Positions 54,506 to 63,970 of a stretch of 64,000 nucleotides of DNA are shown piece after piece; position 1 is the stretch's first letter, and every line of letters begins with the position of its first letter. The position numbers were made by a program, and so were the translations under genes. The notes beneath the pieces are model-generated. The model was not told the origin of the DNA and made no database searches. It saw only the letters and a program-made list of their open reading frames with translations. The DNA is from Pseudoalteromonas xiamenensis (GTDB taxonomy: Bacteria > Pseudomonadota > Gammaproteobacteria > Enterobacterales > Alteromonadaceae): the NCBI RefSeq assembly GCF_042431545.1, contig NZ_JBHLYX010000013.1; one strand, written 5' to 3'.

Positions 54506-56194
54506 TCAAAGTTTCGAGCGTTCTAAAGTGTTTACGATCAGCTGCATTGTACGTCGATCACTCTGTTTTGTTATTTGCTGTTTTAAGGAATCTCTAGCCG
54601 TTTCGGAAAGCTCAGATTGTTTAGCCAATGCAGCAATCGCGGCCTGCTTGGTGATTTCTGAATCGCTTTCGACGTATTGGACAACTTTATTTTGCGTTTC
54701 GTTACTAAGCTGATAGTCGCCAACTGCTTTAAGCAAACTCGTGACAGTTTGTTTTGGCACTTCATGGTTCAACATATCAACAAGAACAATTTTGGCCTCT
54801 GGTTTGTTTAAGCGCCCAAGTGCTTTTATCGCGACATTTTGGGTCGGCGAACGCATTTCCTGTGCGTATTTTTTAAGTATGCCCAAATGCTGCACGTCAT
54901 TGGTATTGCCGAGCGCGCCAATCGCGGCCTTTTTCCGGTCAAGACTGTTTGATTCTGTTGCAACGATTGCTAGTGCGTCGTGCAACTGTTGAATCCGCTT
55001 TGTTTTTCCTCTGTGCCTTACTATGCTGCCGACAGTGAGATAAAAGTTATTTTGCAGCTCCACTTCAGATGTTTCAAGACCGTTTTGCAGCGCATTGGTC
55101 AGCGAGTCAACGGTTTGATCAGAAAGTGCGGCATCACCATAGGCTAAGGCTCTTAGAGAACGAAATTGGATTTCAGGTCGGCTTGAATAGCTCATCAGAA
55201 CATTAACAAGCAAATACTGACTGTTTGCACTGTCTAAATTGCCGAGTGCATGCAAAAGTCTCGATTGTGCTGCATCGGACAAATACTCCTTACCAAAAAT
55301 TGGCAAGAGATCCTGCAATACTGGATCCAGCGGGCGTAAGCGCATTGCCAGCGAGTGTGCATCAATATTGCTTAAGTCACTTCGTATTAATTCAAACAGG
55401 GTTTGCTTGAGCTTTTTCAGGTCTTGGGCGGTTAACGCCGTCTCTACAACCTGCCATTCGTCTAATTTGTTGCTCATCGAAAACAGCGGGCTTGTTTGTA
55501 ATGGCGACTTGGTTAACTGATAAGATTGATGCGTATTTAGGCTAATAGCCCCACCACTGGTGAAAGTTTCAAGTGTATCTTGCCCTGATTTTTCTTCAAA
55601 CCAACAATGGTCAGGTTGAAATTGATGCTTGGAATCCAAAACATTGACTTGTTGAGTTGAAGGGCTAAGCAACTTTATGTATTTCTGTTTTTGGTACGAA
55701 ATACGGGAGTCGTCTGTACGGTATGTGACTTGGTAAGTACCAGTTGTATCTGATTCAAATTCAGGGAAAGGAGCGTCTTTCAATTTTGGAACCTGAAAAT
55801 AGTACGCCAGCCCTTTAAGCATCATTTGCTGTTGAGAGGGGAGCGTGTTCGGGAACCAAAATTGCTCAATTTGTCCACTTGCTGATTGTTTAAACGCAAA
55901 TGGGATTTGATAGATGGGAAGCGGAGTTTCCGTTGTGGCCTGCACGCTTCTTACGTTACTTGCGAGTAGCCCCCACCAATTATTTTCCCCGTCGACTTGC
56001 ACTTGTTTAAGCGCGATACTCGCTTCCATTTTCAAACTGCTTGGAGAACTGGCTGATTTGCCGGCCATTGAAAACGAAGAAATAGTGGTGACAGTCAAGT
56101 CATACTGACGTTCGCAGTAAGCGTTAGCATCCACTGTCGATGCAATGAATGACAGCGCTAAAAGGTTGGTTAAATAAGCAGAGTTCCTCATCAT
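54506..56194 (-). CDS. Vitellogenin-N-like exported protein with HEAT-type helices
   Basis: 562 residues. Signal peptide to VDANA. N-terminal half (~25-270) is beta-rich: CERQYDLTVTTISSF, LMLKGLAYYFQVP, FESDTTGTYQVTYRTDD, YQKQKYIKLL; the order 'LKG-hydrophobic...D-x-x-G-x-x-x-V-x-Y' echoes the lipid-binding barrel of vitellogenin/microsomal triglyceride transfer proteins. C-terminal half (~270-562) is helical repeats (LLHALGNLDSANSQYLLVNVL, LRALAYGDAAL, AAIGALGNTNDVQHLGILKKY), like the superhelix next to that barrel. Bacterial members are known but little studied. Overlaps the upstream lipoprotein gene by 4 bp (ATGA), so it is translationally coupled. Could carry lipid across the periplasm (inference). 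Confidence 0.6.
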   Translation of the reverse strand: MMRNSAYLTNLLALSFIASTVDANAYCERQYDLTVTTISSFSMAGKSASSPSSLKMEASIALKQVQVDGENNWWGLLASNVRSVQATTETPLPIYQIPFAFKQSASGQIEQFWFPNTLPSQQQMMLKGLAYYFQVPKLKDAPFPEFESDTTGTYQVTYRTDDSRISYQKQKYIKLLSPSTQQVNVLDSKHQFQPDHCWFEEKSGQDTLETFTSGGAISLNTHQSYQLTKSPLQTSPLFSMSNKLDEWQVVETALTAQDLKKLKQTLFELIRSDLSNIDAHSLAMRLRPLDPVLQDLLPIFGKEYLSDAAQSRLLHALGNLDSANSQYLLVNVLMSYSSRPEIQFRSLRALAYGDAALSDQTVDSLTNALQNGLETSEVELQNNFYLTVGSIVRHRGKTKRIQQLHDALAIVATESNSLDRKKAAIGALGNTNDVQHLGILKKYAQEMRSPTQNVAIKALGRLNKPEAKIVLVDMLNHEVPKQTVTSLLKAVGDYQLSNETQNKVVQYVESDSEITKQAAIAALAKQSELSETARDSLKQQITKQSDRRTMQLIVNTLERSKL

Positions 56195-58011
56195 AGATTT
56201 ACACTGCCTTCTTTACTGTATAGTGTCCAAGATTTTTGGAACACACTGTCAGTCTGGTACAGCCAAAGATCATAACGAGTCGTCTTTGAACCGCAGGGAT
56301 ATGGAATACCCCATTTTTTGCACCACTTAATCCCTTTCGTTTCTGCGTAGAGTCCAAATTTGCCTGAAATTACATCCATGTCGTCTGTGAGTTCTAAGGC
56401 ATAATAAATATGTGGAGTTGCATTGTCGGTAGAGACAAGCGAGAAACCGGCAGATGAGTCGAGGCTGAAAACGTTGTCTATCAAATTGAATTCTGCTTCA
56501 ACGCCCGCGGATGCCACGGCGAGATCAACTCCACCGCGGCCAAACGCACCAAAATCAACCGAAAACAAGTCGCCATTTGCGTATAACTCTGCGTTGTAAC
56601 CAACGGTCAATTCAAATCCCAAACTGCCATCGACGCCCGCTTCAACTGACATAGGGATAGGGCCGATGGTGAAATTGGCTTTAGCAAGCACCTTTTCCTC
56701 TTCCCATGACTTGGTCCATGACTTTTCAAATTTAGACGTATAGCTTTCATCTTCAAACACGACGTTATTGAAAATGGTCATCTCTGAAGAATAGCCAGTA
56801 TTAAGTCCAGAAACATACGCGCTTCCATCATAGGAAATGCCAAACAACGTATTTTGAGCATTGAAAAAATAGGCTTCGACATTTCCTTCAGCCGTAATTC
56901 GTGCTCCAGGGTCGCCTGCGGGTACTATCAATAGTTGGCCTGATAAGTCGACACCGATACTAAATTTAGATTGGTCGCCGTAAGATTTGTCGTAAGACTG
57001 AGCGAGTTTGATATTCGCTAATCGATTTTGAGTACCAACACTTGCGGTGTGGCCTTCGAAGAAGTATAGCGGGATCGACTGCTCGATAACATTATTGTCA
57101 CTGTTTAAATCACCATCGCCATTGCTATCTGTGAGTGTGAATCGAAAGGCGAGTTCCGCCCCATTTTGACCACTGAACGTGTGGTAAAGGGCCTGACTAA
57201 GTTCGTCATTAAAGGCAATGTCAAAACCGATGTGTTGATCTGAAAGAACCGTTTTAAAACTGTATGAAAGCTGCTCTAGGTATTGAGTTTCTTCCGCTGA
57301 CCAAAAGTGAAGTGGGCGCCACGCGCCATTTACGTCAACTTCTGCTTTTACCGTGACTGTGTCGAGAGTAGAACCAGAATAGTCAGCAACGAGATAGCCA
57401 ATTAAATCAGCATGGTGGAATTGGTTTCCATTATCAACATGAGGAGCATCTAGTATCAGCGCGGACTGACCAAACTTCAGTGTTTTTAATTCATAATCGT
57501 GGGTACTTTGAATTTCGACCTCAATATCCGCGTGAGGATACTGTCCGTTTGCATAGGAGGCGTTTGTTGTTGATGGTGCATTGTCATTCTCGATGTCTTC
57601 GATGACCATATTGTCAGGATCAACATGCGCAATAATTTGATATTGGCCGCCTTTTAGATTGTCTGGAAGCGTTGCTTGTACAGAAAGCGCGTGTCGGCCT
57701 TCTTTTAACTGAGATAAGGAAACAATGGCTAATTGATGCACATCTTCAATTGTTTGTTCCTGGCTATTTTGTGTATCCACCAATTCATTATTGTGAATAA
57801 GATAAAAGTGTACATCGACGTCAATGTCACTAAGTCCTGCAACATCTAAATCGTAAAAAAGCTCAAAGGTCTCATTTTGTTCTAGATTGGCGACAGGCCC
57901 TGTGTTGATATTGGCAATAGATAAGTTACGCGGAGGATCATTTTCAGAAAATTGACATGCGCTTAACAACATCAAAAGAAGAGATAGGCTAATTGCTCGA
58001 ATTTGACTCAT
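56191..58011 (-). CDS. Large lipoprotein, partner of the vitellogenin-like protein
   Basis: 606 residues. Lipobox LLSAC with Cys19. The first part (~30-140) has CARDB/Ig-like strands (FELFYDLDVAGLSDIDVDVHFYLIHNNELV, ALSVQATLPDNLKGGQYQIIAHVDPDN). Residue ~300 carries LTDSNGDGDLNSDNNVIEQSIPLYF, one calcium-loop-like motif. C-terminal half is beta-rich with Gly/Ala-rich sections (GPIPMSVEAGVDGSLGFELTVGYN). No catalytic motif seen. Operon with the next gene by overlap. Likely anchored to the outer membrane. Confidence 0.65.
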   Translation of the reverse strand: MSQIRAISLSLLLMLLSACQFSENDPPRNLSIANINTGPVANLEQNETFELFYDLDVAGLSDIDVDVHFYLIHNNELVDTQNSQEQTIEDVHQLAIVSLSQLKEGRHALSVQATLPDNLKGGQYQIIAHVDPDNMVIEDIENDNAPSTTNASYANGQYPHADIEVEIQSTHDYELKTLKFGQSALILDAPHVDNGNQFHHADLIGYLVADYSGSTLDTVTVKAEVDVNGAWRPLHFWSAEETQYLEQLSYSFKTVLSDQHIGFDIAFNDELSQALYHTFSGQNGAELAFRFTLTDSNGDGDLNSDNNVIEQSIPLYFFEGHTASVGTQNRLANIKLAQSYDKSYGDQSKFSIGVDLSGQLLIVPAGDPGARITAEGNVEAYFFNAQNTLFGISYDGSAYVSGLNTGYSSEMTIFNNVVFEDESYTSKFEKSWTKSWEEEKVLAKANFTIGPIPMSVEAGVDGSLGFELTVGYNAELYANGDLFSVDFGAFGRGGVDLAVASAGVEAEFNLIDNVFSLDSSAGFSLVSTDNATPHIYYALELTDDMDVISGKFGLYAETKGIKWCKKWGIPYPCGSKTTRYDLWLYQTDSVFQKSWTLYSKEGSVNL

Positions 58012-58092
58012 GATTTTACATCCGTGTGAAAAACACTTATACCAACTTTAATAGCGTAGTGTAAAAATGTGGAGAGATCATGGATAGACCAC

Positions 58093-58434
58093 TCATTTTA
58101 ATAGCCTTTCTACGTAAGCCCAGCAAGTTAAACCAGATTTTAATGGTACTTCGATGCGTTCATAATCATCTACTTCGTAACTATCAGCCTGACGTAGTTC
58201 ATCGTCTGAGATGTCAAAAACGGTGCCAGCTACTTCTTCGCAGACGCTTTCTGAACGTCTTAATATTGGATGATGTGTCTGCCCACTACTTGCCAATACC
58301 GCGGGATCTGTGATTTCGACAAGCTCTAACTTGAACCCGATAATGGCGTCGCTTATCCCTTCTAAATGTCTTCCAAAGGTATCCAGTTGTACTTGAGGAA
58401 GTTGCAACGTGCCATAGCTAAACAGTTTGGGCAT
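58093..58434 (-). CDS. Gamma-glutamylcyclotransferase-like (AIG2/YtfP) protein
   Basis: 113 residues from ATG 58434 (AGGAGC upstream). FSYGTLQLPQVQ holds the YGTL-loop of the family; the later VAGTVFDISDDELRQADSYE contains the catalytic Glu region (E in DSYEV). Small cytoplasmic enzyme or YtfP-type protein of unsure substrate. Confidence 0.85.
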   Translation of the reverse strand: MPKLFSYGTLQLPQVQLDTFGRHLEGISDAIIGFKLELVEITDPAVLASSGQTHHPILRRSESVCEEVAGTVFDISDDELRQADSYEVDDYERIEVPLKSGLTCWAYVERLLK

Positions 58435-58518
58435 TAACCGCTCCAAGGAGATTTTTATTGTAATTATTACAAGACAGTAACAAATGTTTCGTACCTAAAT
58501 CAATGAAAATTTAAGTCG

Positions 58519-60669
58519 CTATATATCATTCGGCCTACCTAAATCTTTTGCATCGTAATTACACACACCGGTTGGGAAAATCGACTTTAATGTATCGAGG
58601 GAGGGGGTGATATCAATATCACCATACACGCCCCTCTCGACGGCTACGTCAATTGACATCCTAGTACACTTGAATAGCGCGCCATTCCAAGGTGCACCTG
58701 ATTCGATGCGACTAGTACTAAACATGGGGAAATGTTTTACACATTCACCAGGCATTCGATTGTTCCATTTTCCATCAAAGACATCATGACCAGACGCCAT
58801 AATGTCGCCATTTTTGTCAAAGCAGGTATCCGTCAGCTCGTGAGGTTTTGCTTTTAAAATTCCTTCTGGTGTGTGTTCTTCAATGGCCAAAAGCCATTTA
58901 TCCATCATCTCGAAGGCGCGCGTTGTTGGATTAAAGTCCTTATCCGCCACCCAAATAACTTGGTTTTCATGCTGACCTGTAGCCTGTTCTATCCGAAGTC
59001 GAGAGTAAAAAGACGCAGACATATGATGCATATCTAGCTCATTCTCAAGATAGTGGCGTGCATCTATAATCGGCAACTGCACGCGTCCGATGAAAACCTG
59101 TCCAGACCGATATGCTTGATTCATGGCGTGAATACTACCGACATGACGAGGTGCGACTTCGGGTGAAAGTGGTGACATGTCAGAGATGTTTTGATTTCCC
59201 CAAAGGGTTAACCAAATGGGGAGCTTTGCACCAAACGGCATCACGATTTCCTCTTGTGCCATTGCAGTCTGTGACTTCCATCCACCAATTTTTCTGTTTA
59301 AATCAATAAATTGTGAAACTGATATTTCATGATGAACAAGGGCATTTAGACCATATTGAACGCCTTCGTTATCCCAAGTGGAATTGGCGAAACCATCTTC
59401 ATCGTGTCCAAATACCGCAACCAAATCCTGCCAGTAACTCCATTGCGTATTCTCTAGGACATCGTCACTGAACAATGGCCGTAAAAACCCCTGTTTGGGG
59501 TTATTAATGAAGCTGGATAAGCCAAAATAACCATTGATGCATTCGCTACTGCCTGTTGGCAAAGAAGGAAAAAAGCCTGCTTTTAATTGATTGATGGGTT
59601 GCATAAAGCCCGCTTTTTGAGGGAAATCGTTAATGGCGTTCATACCCTCAATGCGTTGACGATTTTCCCAATCTCGCCAATAGGACTTGTCTTTCGCGCG
59701 AAAGGTAAAATAGTTGTTGAGCAGATCACAATCGAGGGCGTAGGTTGTTTGGGTGATCATGTCGGGATACGAATACAAAGGAATGAGACCATCAAGAATG
59801 CCAGAACCATTTTGTGCAATTAGGTATTGCGCTAAACCGCCACCAGAACCACCGATACCAACGGTATAAAGTGGCGCACCGTAGAGACTTACAAATTGCT
59901 TTTTAACACGAGCGGCGGTGTCTTCTGCGAGCAGCATATTGTAGGTATAGCTGGTTTTATTGCCGGATGAGCTCACGACGGCATATCCTAATTTAAGTTG
60001 TTCAATTTGGTTTTTGATTAAGCTCACCGCACTAAGCCTACCTTGACGAAATCCGATCCCTGAACCGCCATTAAATTGATAAATGAGCTTTTTGTTCCAG
60101 TTGGACGAGGTGTTTCGATAGGGGAGGTCGTCAAAACCAACAGGCATTACAATGGCGTAAATGAAACGATTTATCGTGCCTTGTTCGACGCGTACTATCA
60201 GACCATGACGGTCATTTTTGACAGCCTCTGCGGTCACATTGTGGATGCCAGTATCTGTGATTTCATAGTAGGTGTACTGACTTGGCAAACCACAATCTTT
60301 ACTAAACCCCACTATTTGCTTGTCGTCATTGAACACAGGGACACCATTGCCATATTGATTATCGACAACGGGTTGGCCTAGGTCGGAATCTACGGTCATA
60401 CAAAAGAAGGGGTATTGGTTTGGCCCTGAATATAGACTGCGGTTAGGGCCAGTATCACCCAGCGGAATAGGGAAGTGATACCATTCGTTGGGCCGTGAGA
60501 CTTTGCTAATGTGCGGGTAAAAGTCCAACAAAAAGTTGTCTTCAGATGGCGCGGTCTGCTTAACCTGACGCGCCAAATAGGGATCTTCGGGTTGATTCAA
60601 AATCCATATGCCATATCCACCCATAAGTGTTGCTAAAAGCAAAAATCCAACAGTGAACCATTTTTTCAT
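58519..60669 (-). CDS. DUF6351-family hydrolase-like protein
   Basis: 716 residues. N-terminal membrane anchor or signal (KKWFTVGFLLLATLMGGYGIWIL). An alpha/beta-hydrolase core: LIYQFNGGSGIGFRQG (oxyanion side), nucleophile elbow GIGGSGGG near residue 270, and His candidates in the C-terminal third. This fits the DUF6351 group, related to poly(hydroxybutyrate)-oligomer hydrolases. Probably periplasmic esterase or amidase; substrate unknown. Single gene. Confidence 0.7.
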   Translation of the reverse strand: MKKWFTVGFLLLATLMGGYGIWILNQPEDPYLARQVKQTAPSEDNFLLDFYPHISKVSRPNEWYHFPIPLGDTGPNRSLYSGPNQYPFFCMTVDSDLGQPVVDNQYGNGVPVFNDDKQIVGFSKDCGLPSQYTYYEITDTGIHNVTAEAVKNDRHGLIVRVEQGTINRFIYAIVMPVGFDDLPYRNTSSNWNKKLIYQFNGGSGIGFRQGRLSAVSLIKNQIEQLKLGYAVVSSSGNKTSYTYNMLLAEDTAARVKKQFVSLYGAPLYTVGIGGSGGGLAQYLIAQNGSGILDGLIPLYSYPDMITQTTYALDCDLLNNYFTFRAKDKSYWRDWENRQRIEGMNAINDFPQKAGFMQPINQLKAGFFPSLPTGSSECINGYFGLSSFINNPKQGFLRPLFSDDVLENTQWSYWQDLVAVFGHDEDGFANSTWDNEGVQYGLNALVHHEISVSQFIDLNRKIGGWKSQTAMAQEEIVMPFGAKLPIWLTLWGNQNISDMSPLSPEVAPRHVGSIHAMNQAYRSGQVFIGRVQLPIIDARHYLENELDMHHMSASFYSRLRIEQATGQHENQVIWVADKDFNPTTRAFEMMDKWLLAIEEHTPEGILKAKPHELTDTCFDKNGDIMASGHDVFDGKWNNRMPGECVKHFPMFSTSRIESGAPWNGALFKCTRMSIDVAVERGVYGDIDITPSLDTLKSIFPTGVCNYDAKDLGRPNDI

Positions 60670-60935
60670 ATGACACCTCCACTACATTTTAAGTGTAGGA
60701 GTAAGAACAGAGATTCATTGTTATTTGTTTGTGAGGTTCGTTAACAGAGCTTTGAACGCGATGATTTGTATAAGATTAAAAGCGTATCATTTTTAAGGTG
60801 GCGTGTTTTCGCGCATATCGTATCTCGCTGTTACGCAACTCGTCTAACCTGAATTACAAACTGATCGTCTGGATTGCAATCGAAATACTGTTCTAAGCGC
60901 AGGCTTATCTGCGCTTAGAAATAAAAGCGAGAGAC

Positions 60936-61424
60936 TTACTTTTCATTCAAAGAAGTGGCATTTGACGAGTAGTGATTGAACTCAAAACCATGCTCTGTTT
61001 GTTTGAGAATAAAGAGATCATCAAACGTACTTTCATCAATTGGCCAAGTCGTACCTGAGAGTATTTTTACCAGTTCAGGGGTCGTATTAGAATGTCCGGC
61101 TACAACCACCACACCTTCCATTTCGCGAAGTGATTCAGCAAATGCCGCGAGTTGTCTTGGGTCATAACTTAAAACCTGCAACTGTGTTTTCTTTGCTAAA
61201 GGGGCAATCGTCTGCTGCGTTCGATTGTAGTCTGTTGAATAGAGTGCCGTTGGTGAAAGCGGCTCAATGAGATTGGCTATACGCTTGGCTCGCGCTTCGC
61301 CTGCGGTCGTTAGCGAGGGATCCGCACCGTCTTGTTTTTCAGCATGACGAAACAGTACAACGTCTGCGGCAGTTGATGCGAAGCTTGCGCACAGCACAGT
61401 GCTAAGCAAAATTGATTTGAACAT
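60936..61424 (-). CDS. Exported histidine phosphatase (phosphoglycerate mutase-like)
   Basis: 162 residues. Signal peptide to ASTAADV. Catalytic RHAEK near residue 26, second His in VVVAGHSNT, and LTTAGEARAKRI as in SixA-type/PGAM proteins. Exported, so it acts on a periplasmic phosphate ester. Confidence 0.85.
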   Translation of the reverse strand: MFKSILLSTVLCASFASTAADVVLFRHAEKQDGADPSLTTAGEARAKRIANLIEPLSPTALYSTDYNRTQQTIAPLAKKTQLQVLSYDPRQLAAFAESLREMEGVVVVAGHSNTTPELVKILSGTTWPIDESTFDDLFILKQTEHGFEFNHYSSNATSLNEK

Positions 61425-61440
61425 GTCGATTATTCTTGTT

Positions 61441-62181
61441 TTATGGAAATACAGCTAAGCACTCTAACGTTGCTTTTATTTCCGCGCAAGGTTGATGTAC
61501 GTCGTTCAGGAACGAATGCATTGCGGGTTCACAAAATAAAATATCTAATGCAAACCGTTCTTGGCCGTATAAACCACGATGCAGCATATTTGCAGAAAAG
61601 GCCAACACATCGCCACGATTGAGCTGAACAATCTGCCCTTCGGGGAGCGGATCGCTTTTTTTATGGCCATTTTTCTCAAGCCTTACATCGAGTGCAAGTG
61701 GGCTATCCCATGTCTTATGACTTTTTGGGACGAGTTCCATGCCCGGTTCATTGGCAAGCGGTATTCTCACATGAATAATGTCAGGACCTTGCAGTGCGTC
61801 TTTTTGTTCTTCCAGACTTAGGTGGTACTGTCCATCACGGTGCCAGTAATTTTTTTGATGAGGGTTAATCGGATTGAAAAAGAGCTGTGAGTTCATATAA
61901 ATGGGGCGTTTAAGCAAAGTAGTCGCCAGTTTGCTCATTTCTTCACTGCCTATTAGCGCAAACAATTTTTGACGTTCTTCTTTCTCTAAATAGGTTTCAG
62001 CGGTTAAACCAGACGAATTGATGGCACTGGCCTTATAAAAGAGATGGTTATCTTCTACCCATCTATCGTGAAACGTACGCACGACAGGCTCTACCATGTC
62101 TAACATAGTTTGAGGCAAAAAATTTCTTAGGCAGACAAAACCGTACTCTTCATAATGTGACGCAGCATGTTCTAGATCCAT
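61441..62181 (-). CDS. Phytanoyl-CoA dioxygenase (PhyH) family protein
   Basis: 246 residues. Fe(II)/2-oxoglutarate site: His114-x-Asp116 in WHRDGQYH, distal His200 (NMLHRGLYG) and Arg208 for 2-oxoglutarate (GQERFALDI). Cytoplasmic dioxygenase of the PhyH/ectoine-hydroxylase-like superfamily; substrate unknown. 16 bp upstream of the phosphatase gene, so they are probably one transcript. Confidence 0.85.
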   Translation of the reverse strand: MDLEHAASHYEEYGFVCLRNFLPQTMLDMVEPVVRTFHDRWVEDNHLFYKASAINSSGLTAETYLEKEERQKLFALIGSEEMSKLATTLLKRPIYMNSQLFFNPINPHQKNYWHRDGQYHLSLEEQKDALQGPDIIHVRIPLANEPGMELVPKSHKTWDSPLALDVRLEKNGHKKSDPLPEGQIVQLNRGDVLAFSANMLHRGLYGQERFALDILFCEPAMHSFLNDVHQPCAEIKATLECLAVFP

Positions 62182-62374
62182 GTTTCGCTCTCATCATTTG
62201 CAACTTAGTTGAGTATAGACAGAAGCGATTTACATTTCATCTATAGAACGTATTTTAGTCGTAGTATCCTCTGGTTAGTTTCTACTTAAGCATGAGTTTT
62301 TGCAAAAAGGTGAACAATGAAACGGGTACATTGATTCCGCCTAAACACAAAAACCTATTGGACTAACGATGTTA

Positions 62375-62704
62375 TTAAGCCAGCCCAAGCAAAAACCAGA
62401 TCAAAGGTGGCCATGCGAAAAATGGAGTAAACAAACATCGCCACAATAGCGTGTGCGGTTTAAACCCGATGCCATGAATAAATGCAGCACTGTTTGCCAA
62501 CATAACCAGAGTAAATGTGCCGTGATCAACTTGTCCTTGAGTATTTATTGCAACAGGCGGCCAAAACAGAACAAGTACGGTCGTGATAGTTGCTAAAAGA
62601 AAGGACACGTATTGGAGCATCACGTTTTGCTGCAATGCAGCAAAACGTGATGCGTAAATTGAACAACGAGAGTTTAGTGAATACGTCAATTCGGAGTACC
62701 TCAA
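62375..62704 (-). CDS. ybgE: Cytochrome bd operon protein YbgE
   Basis: 109 residues from TTG 62704, which overlaps the cydX stop codon, giving coupled translation; a later ATG at 62620 would cut off the first 28 residues. Three membrane helices (~30-52, ~65-82, ~88-108) with AFIHGIGFKPHTLLW, matching GVIHGVGFRPQKVLW of E. coli YbgE. Role in the bd oxidase operon unknown. A 37-bp palindrome lies inside the coding region, over the alternative ATG. Confidence 0.85.
   Translation of the reverse strand: MRYSELTYSLNSRCSIYASRFAALQQNVMLQYVSFLLATITTVLVLFWPPVAINTQGQVDHGTFTLVMLANSAAFIHGIGFKPHTLLWRCLFTPFFAWPPLIWFLLGLA
62617..62653. repeat. Perfect 18-bp inverted repeat inside ybgE
   Basis: GCATCACGTTTTGCTGCA - A - TGCAGCAAAACGTGATGC, 18 bp arms with a 1-base spacer. 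In the mRNA it would form a hairpin that covers the ATG at 62620, a possible internal start. Confidence 0.9.
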
Positions 62705-62820
62705 TCGTCTTCAAGTTCACTGAGGCGGTCTAAATTCTCTGTGTTTTCGAGCCACATTACATTGATGATTGAAAACGCACAGGCCAATAACACGCCTAAA
62801 ATCCAAGTGAAATACCACAT
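62701..62820 (-). CDS. cydX: Cytochrome bd subunit CydX
   Basis: 39 residues: MWYFTWILGVLLACAFSIIN then VMWLENTENLDRL. Matches CydX (MWYFaWILG...) that stabilises the CydAB haems; single membrane helix with conserved W-Y-F start. Ribosome site AAGGAG precedes the ATG. Ten bp downstream of cydB. Confidence 0.95.
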   Translation of the reverse strand: MWYFTWILGVLLACAFSIINVMWLENTENLDRLSELEDD

Positions 62821-62830
62821 AATTTGCTCC

Positions 62831-63970
62831 TTAATACAAAGATTTACTGTTGTTATGGATTGCCTCTTGGCTAATGCGACCGAACATTTTGAAGTAAGAC
62901 CAAAGGGTATAGCCAAGCACAATGGGTACGAATATCAATGCAACAAAGAGCATGATCTTTAATGTCAGTTCGCTGGATGTCGCATCCAACGCAGTCAAGC
63001 TGTGGCTTGGATCTAGACTCGATGGCATGACAAATGGGAACATGGCAAATCCAGCTGTTAAAATGATAGCGGCCACCCCCAATGAGCTTGTTAAAAACGC
63101 CATCGCATTTGCCTGTTTTTTGCTAAATAGCGCCGTTGCAAAAGGCAATACCAGACCCAAAATAGGTGCGGCGATCATCCATGGGTATCGCTCGTAATTA
63201 TGAAACCATGCACCAGGTTGAGCGATTGCGGTTTTTAACAAAGGATTTGCGGCTTGAGTGCTTGGAGAAAACGCAGTGACCTCGTACCCAAAATGACCGA
63301 AATAGAGCCACACGCCTGCAAAACCAAATGTAAATGCCGTAGTAATTGCAGAAATGACACTGACGTTTTCAGAGCGTGCTTTTAATTCATCCGTGGTTTT
63401 CATTTGTAACCACGTTGCGCCTTGCGTGACCAGCATAAGTACACTGACGAGCCCACATAAGATGGCAAATGGATTCAACAGTGCTAAGAAGCTTCCTTGG
63501 TAAGTCGCACGCAGGTATTCATCGAGTAAGAAGGGAACACCCTGCAATAAATTTCCAAACGCAACGCCAAACACAAGTGCAGGAACAAACGAGCCAATGA
63601 ATAAGCCGTTATCCCACATTTTGCGCCATGTTGGATTGTCGAGTTTGCTGCGATAATCAAAACCCACAGGGCGGAAGAATAGTGCTGCGAGCACCAAAAT
63701 CATTGCTAAATAAAATCCCGAAAAGGCAACGGCGTACACTTGTGGCCAAGCGGCGAACAAAGCTCCACCTGCAGTAACCAACCAAACTTGATTACCTTCC
63801 CAATGGGGACCGACGGTATTGATCATCACGCGTTTAATTGTGTCATCCTTCCCTAAGATCGGCAGTAACATGCCGACACCTAAATCGAAGCCATCGGTTA
63901 CGGCAAAGCCAATCAGCAACACGCCAATGAGTAGCCACCAAATGAGTTTTAGCGTTTCATAGTCCAACAT
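62831..63970 (-). CDS. cydB: Cytochrome bd ubiquinol oxidase subunit II
   Basis: 379 residues from ATG 63970 (AAGGGGGG upstream; an earlier start would lie in the intergenic gap). Begins MLDYETLKLIWWLLIGVLLIGFAVTDGFDLGVG, the CydB signature; about eight or nine membrane helices with GDQ-less loops and the WEGNQVWLVTAGGALFAAWP helix. Terminal oxidase for low oxygen. CydA lies just beyond the right edge of the window. Confidence 0.97.
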   Translation of the reverse strand: MLDYETLKLIWWLLIGVLLIGFAVTDGFDLGVGMLLPILGKDDTIKRVMINTVGPHWEGNQVWLVTAGGALFAAWPQVYAVAFSGFYLAMILVLAALFFRPVGFDYRSKLDNPTWRKMWDNGLFIGSFVPALVFGVAFGNLLQGVPFLLDEYLRATYQGSFLALLNPFAILCGLVSVLMLVTQGATWLQMKTTDELKARSENVSVISAITTAFTFGFAGVWLYFGHFGYEVTAFSPSTQAANPLLKTAIAQPGAWFHNYERYPWMIAAPILGLVLPFATALFSKKQANAMAFLTSSLGVAAIILTAGFAMFPFVMPSSLDPSHSLTALDATSSELTLKIMLFVALIFVPIVLGYTLWSYFKMFGRISQEAIHNNSKSLY

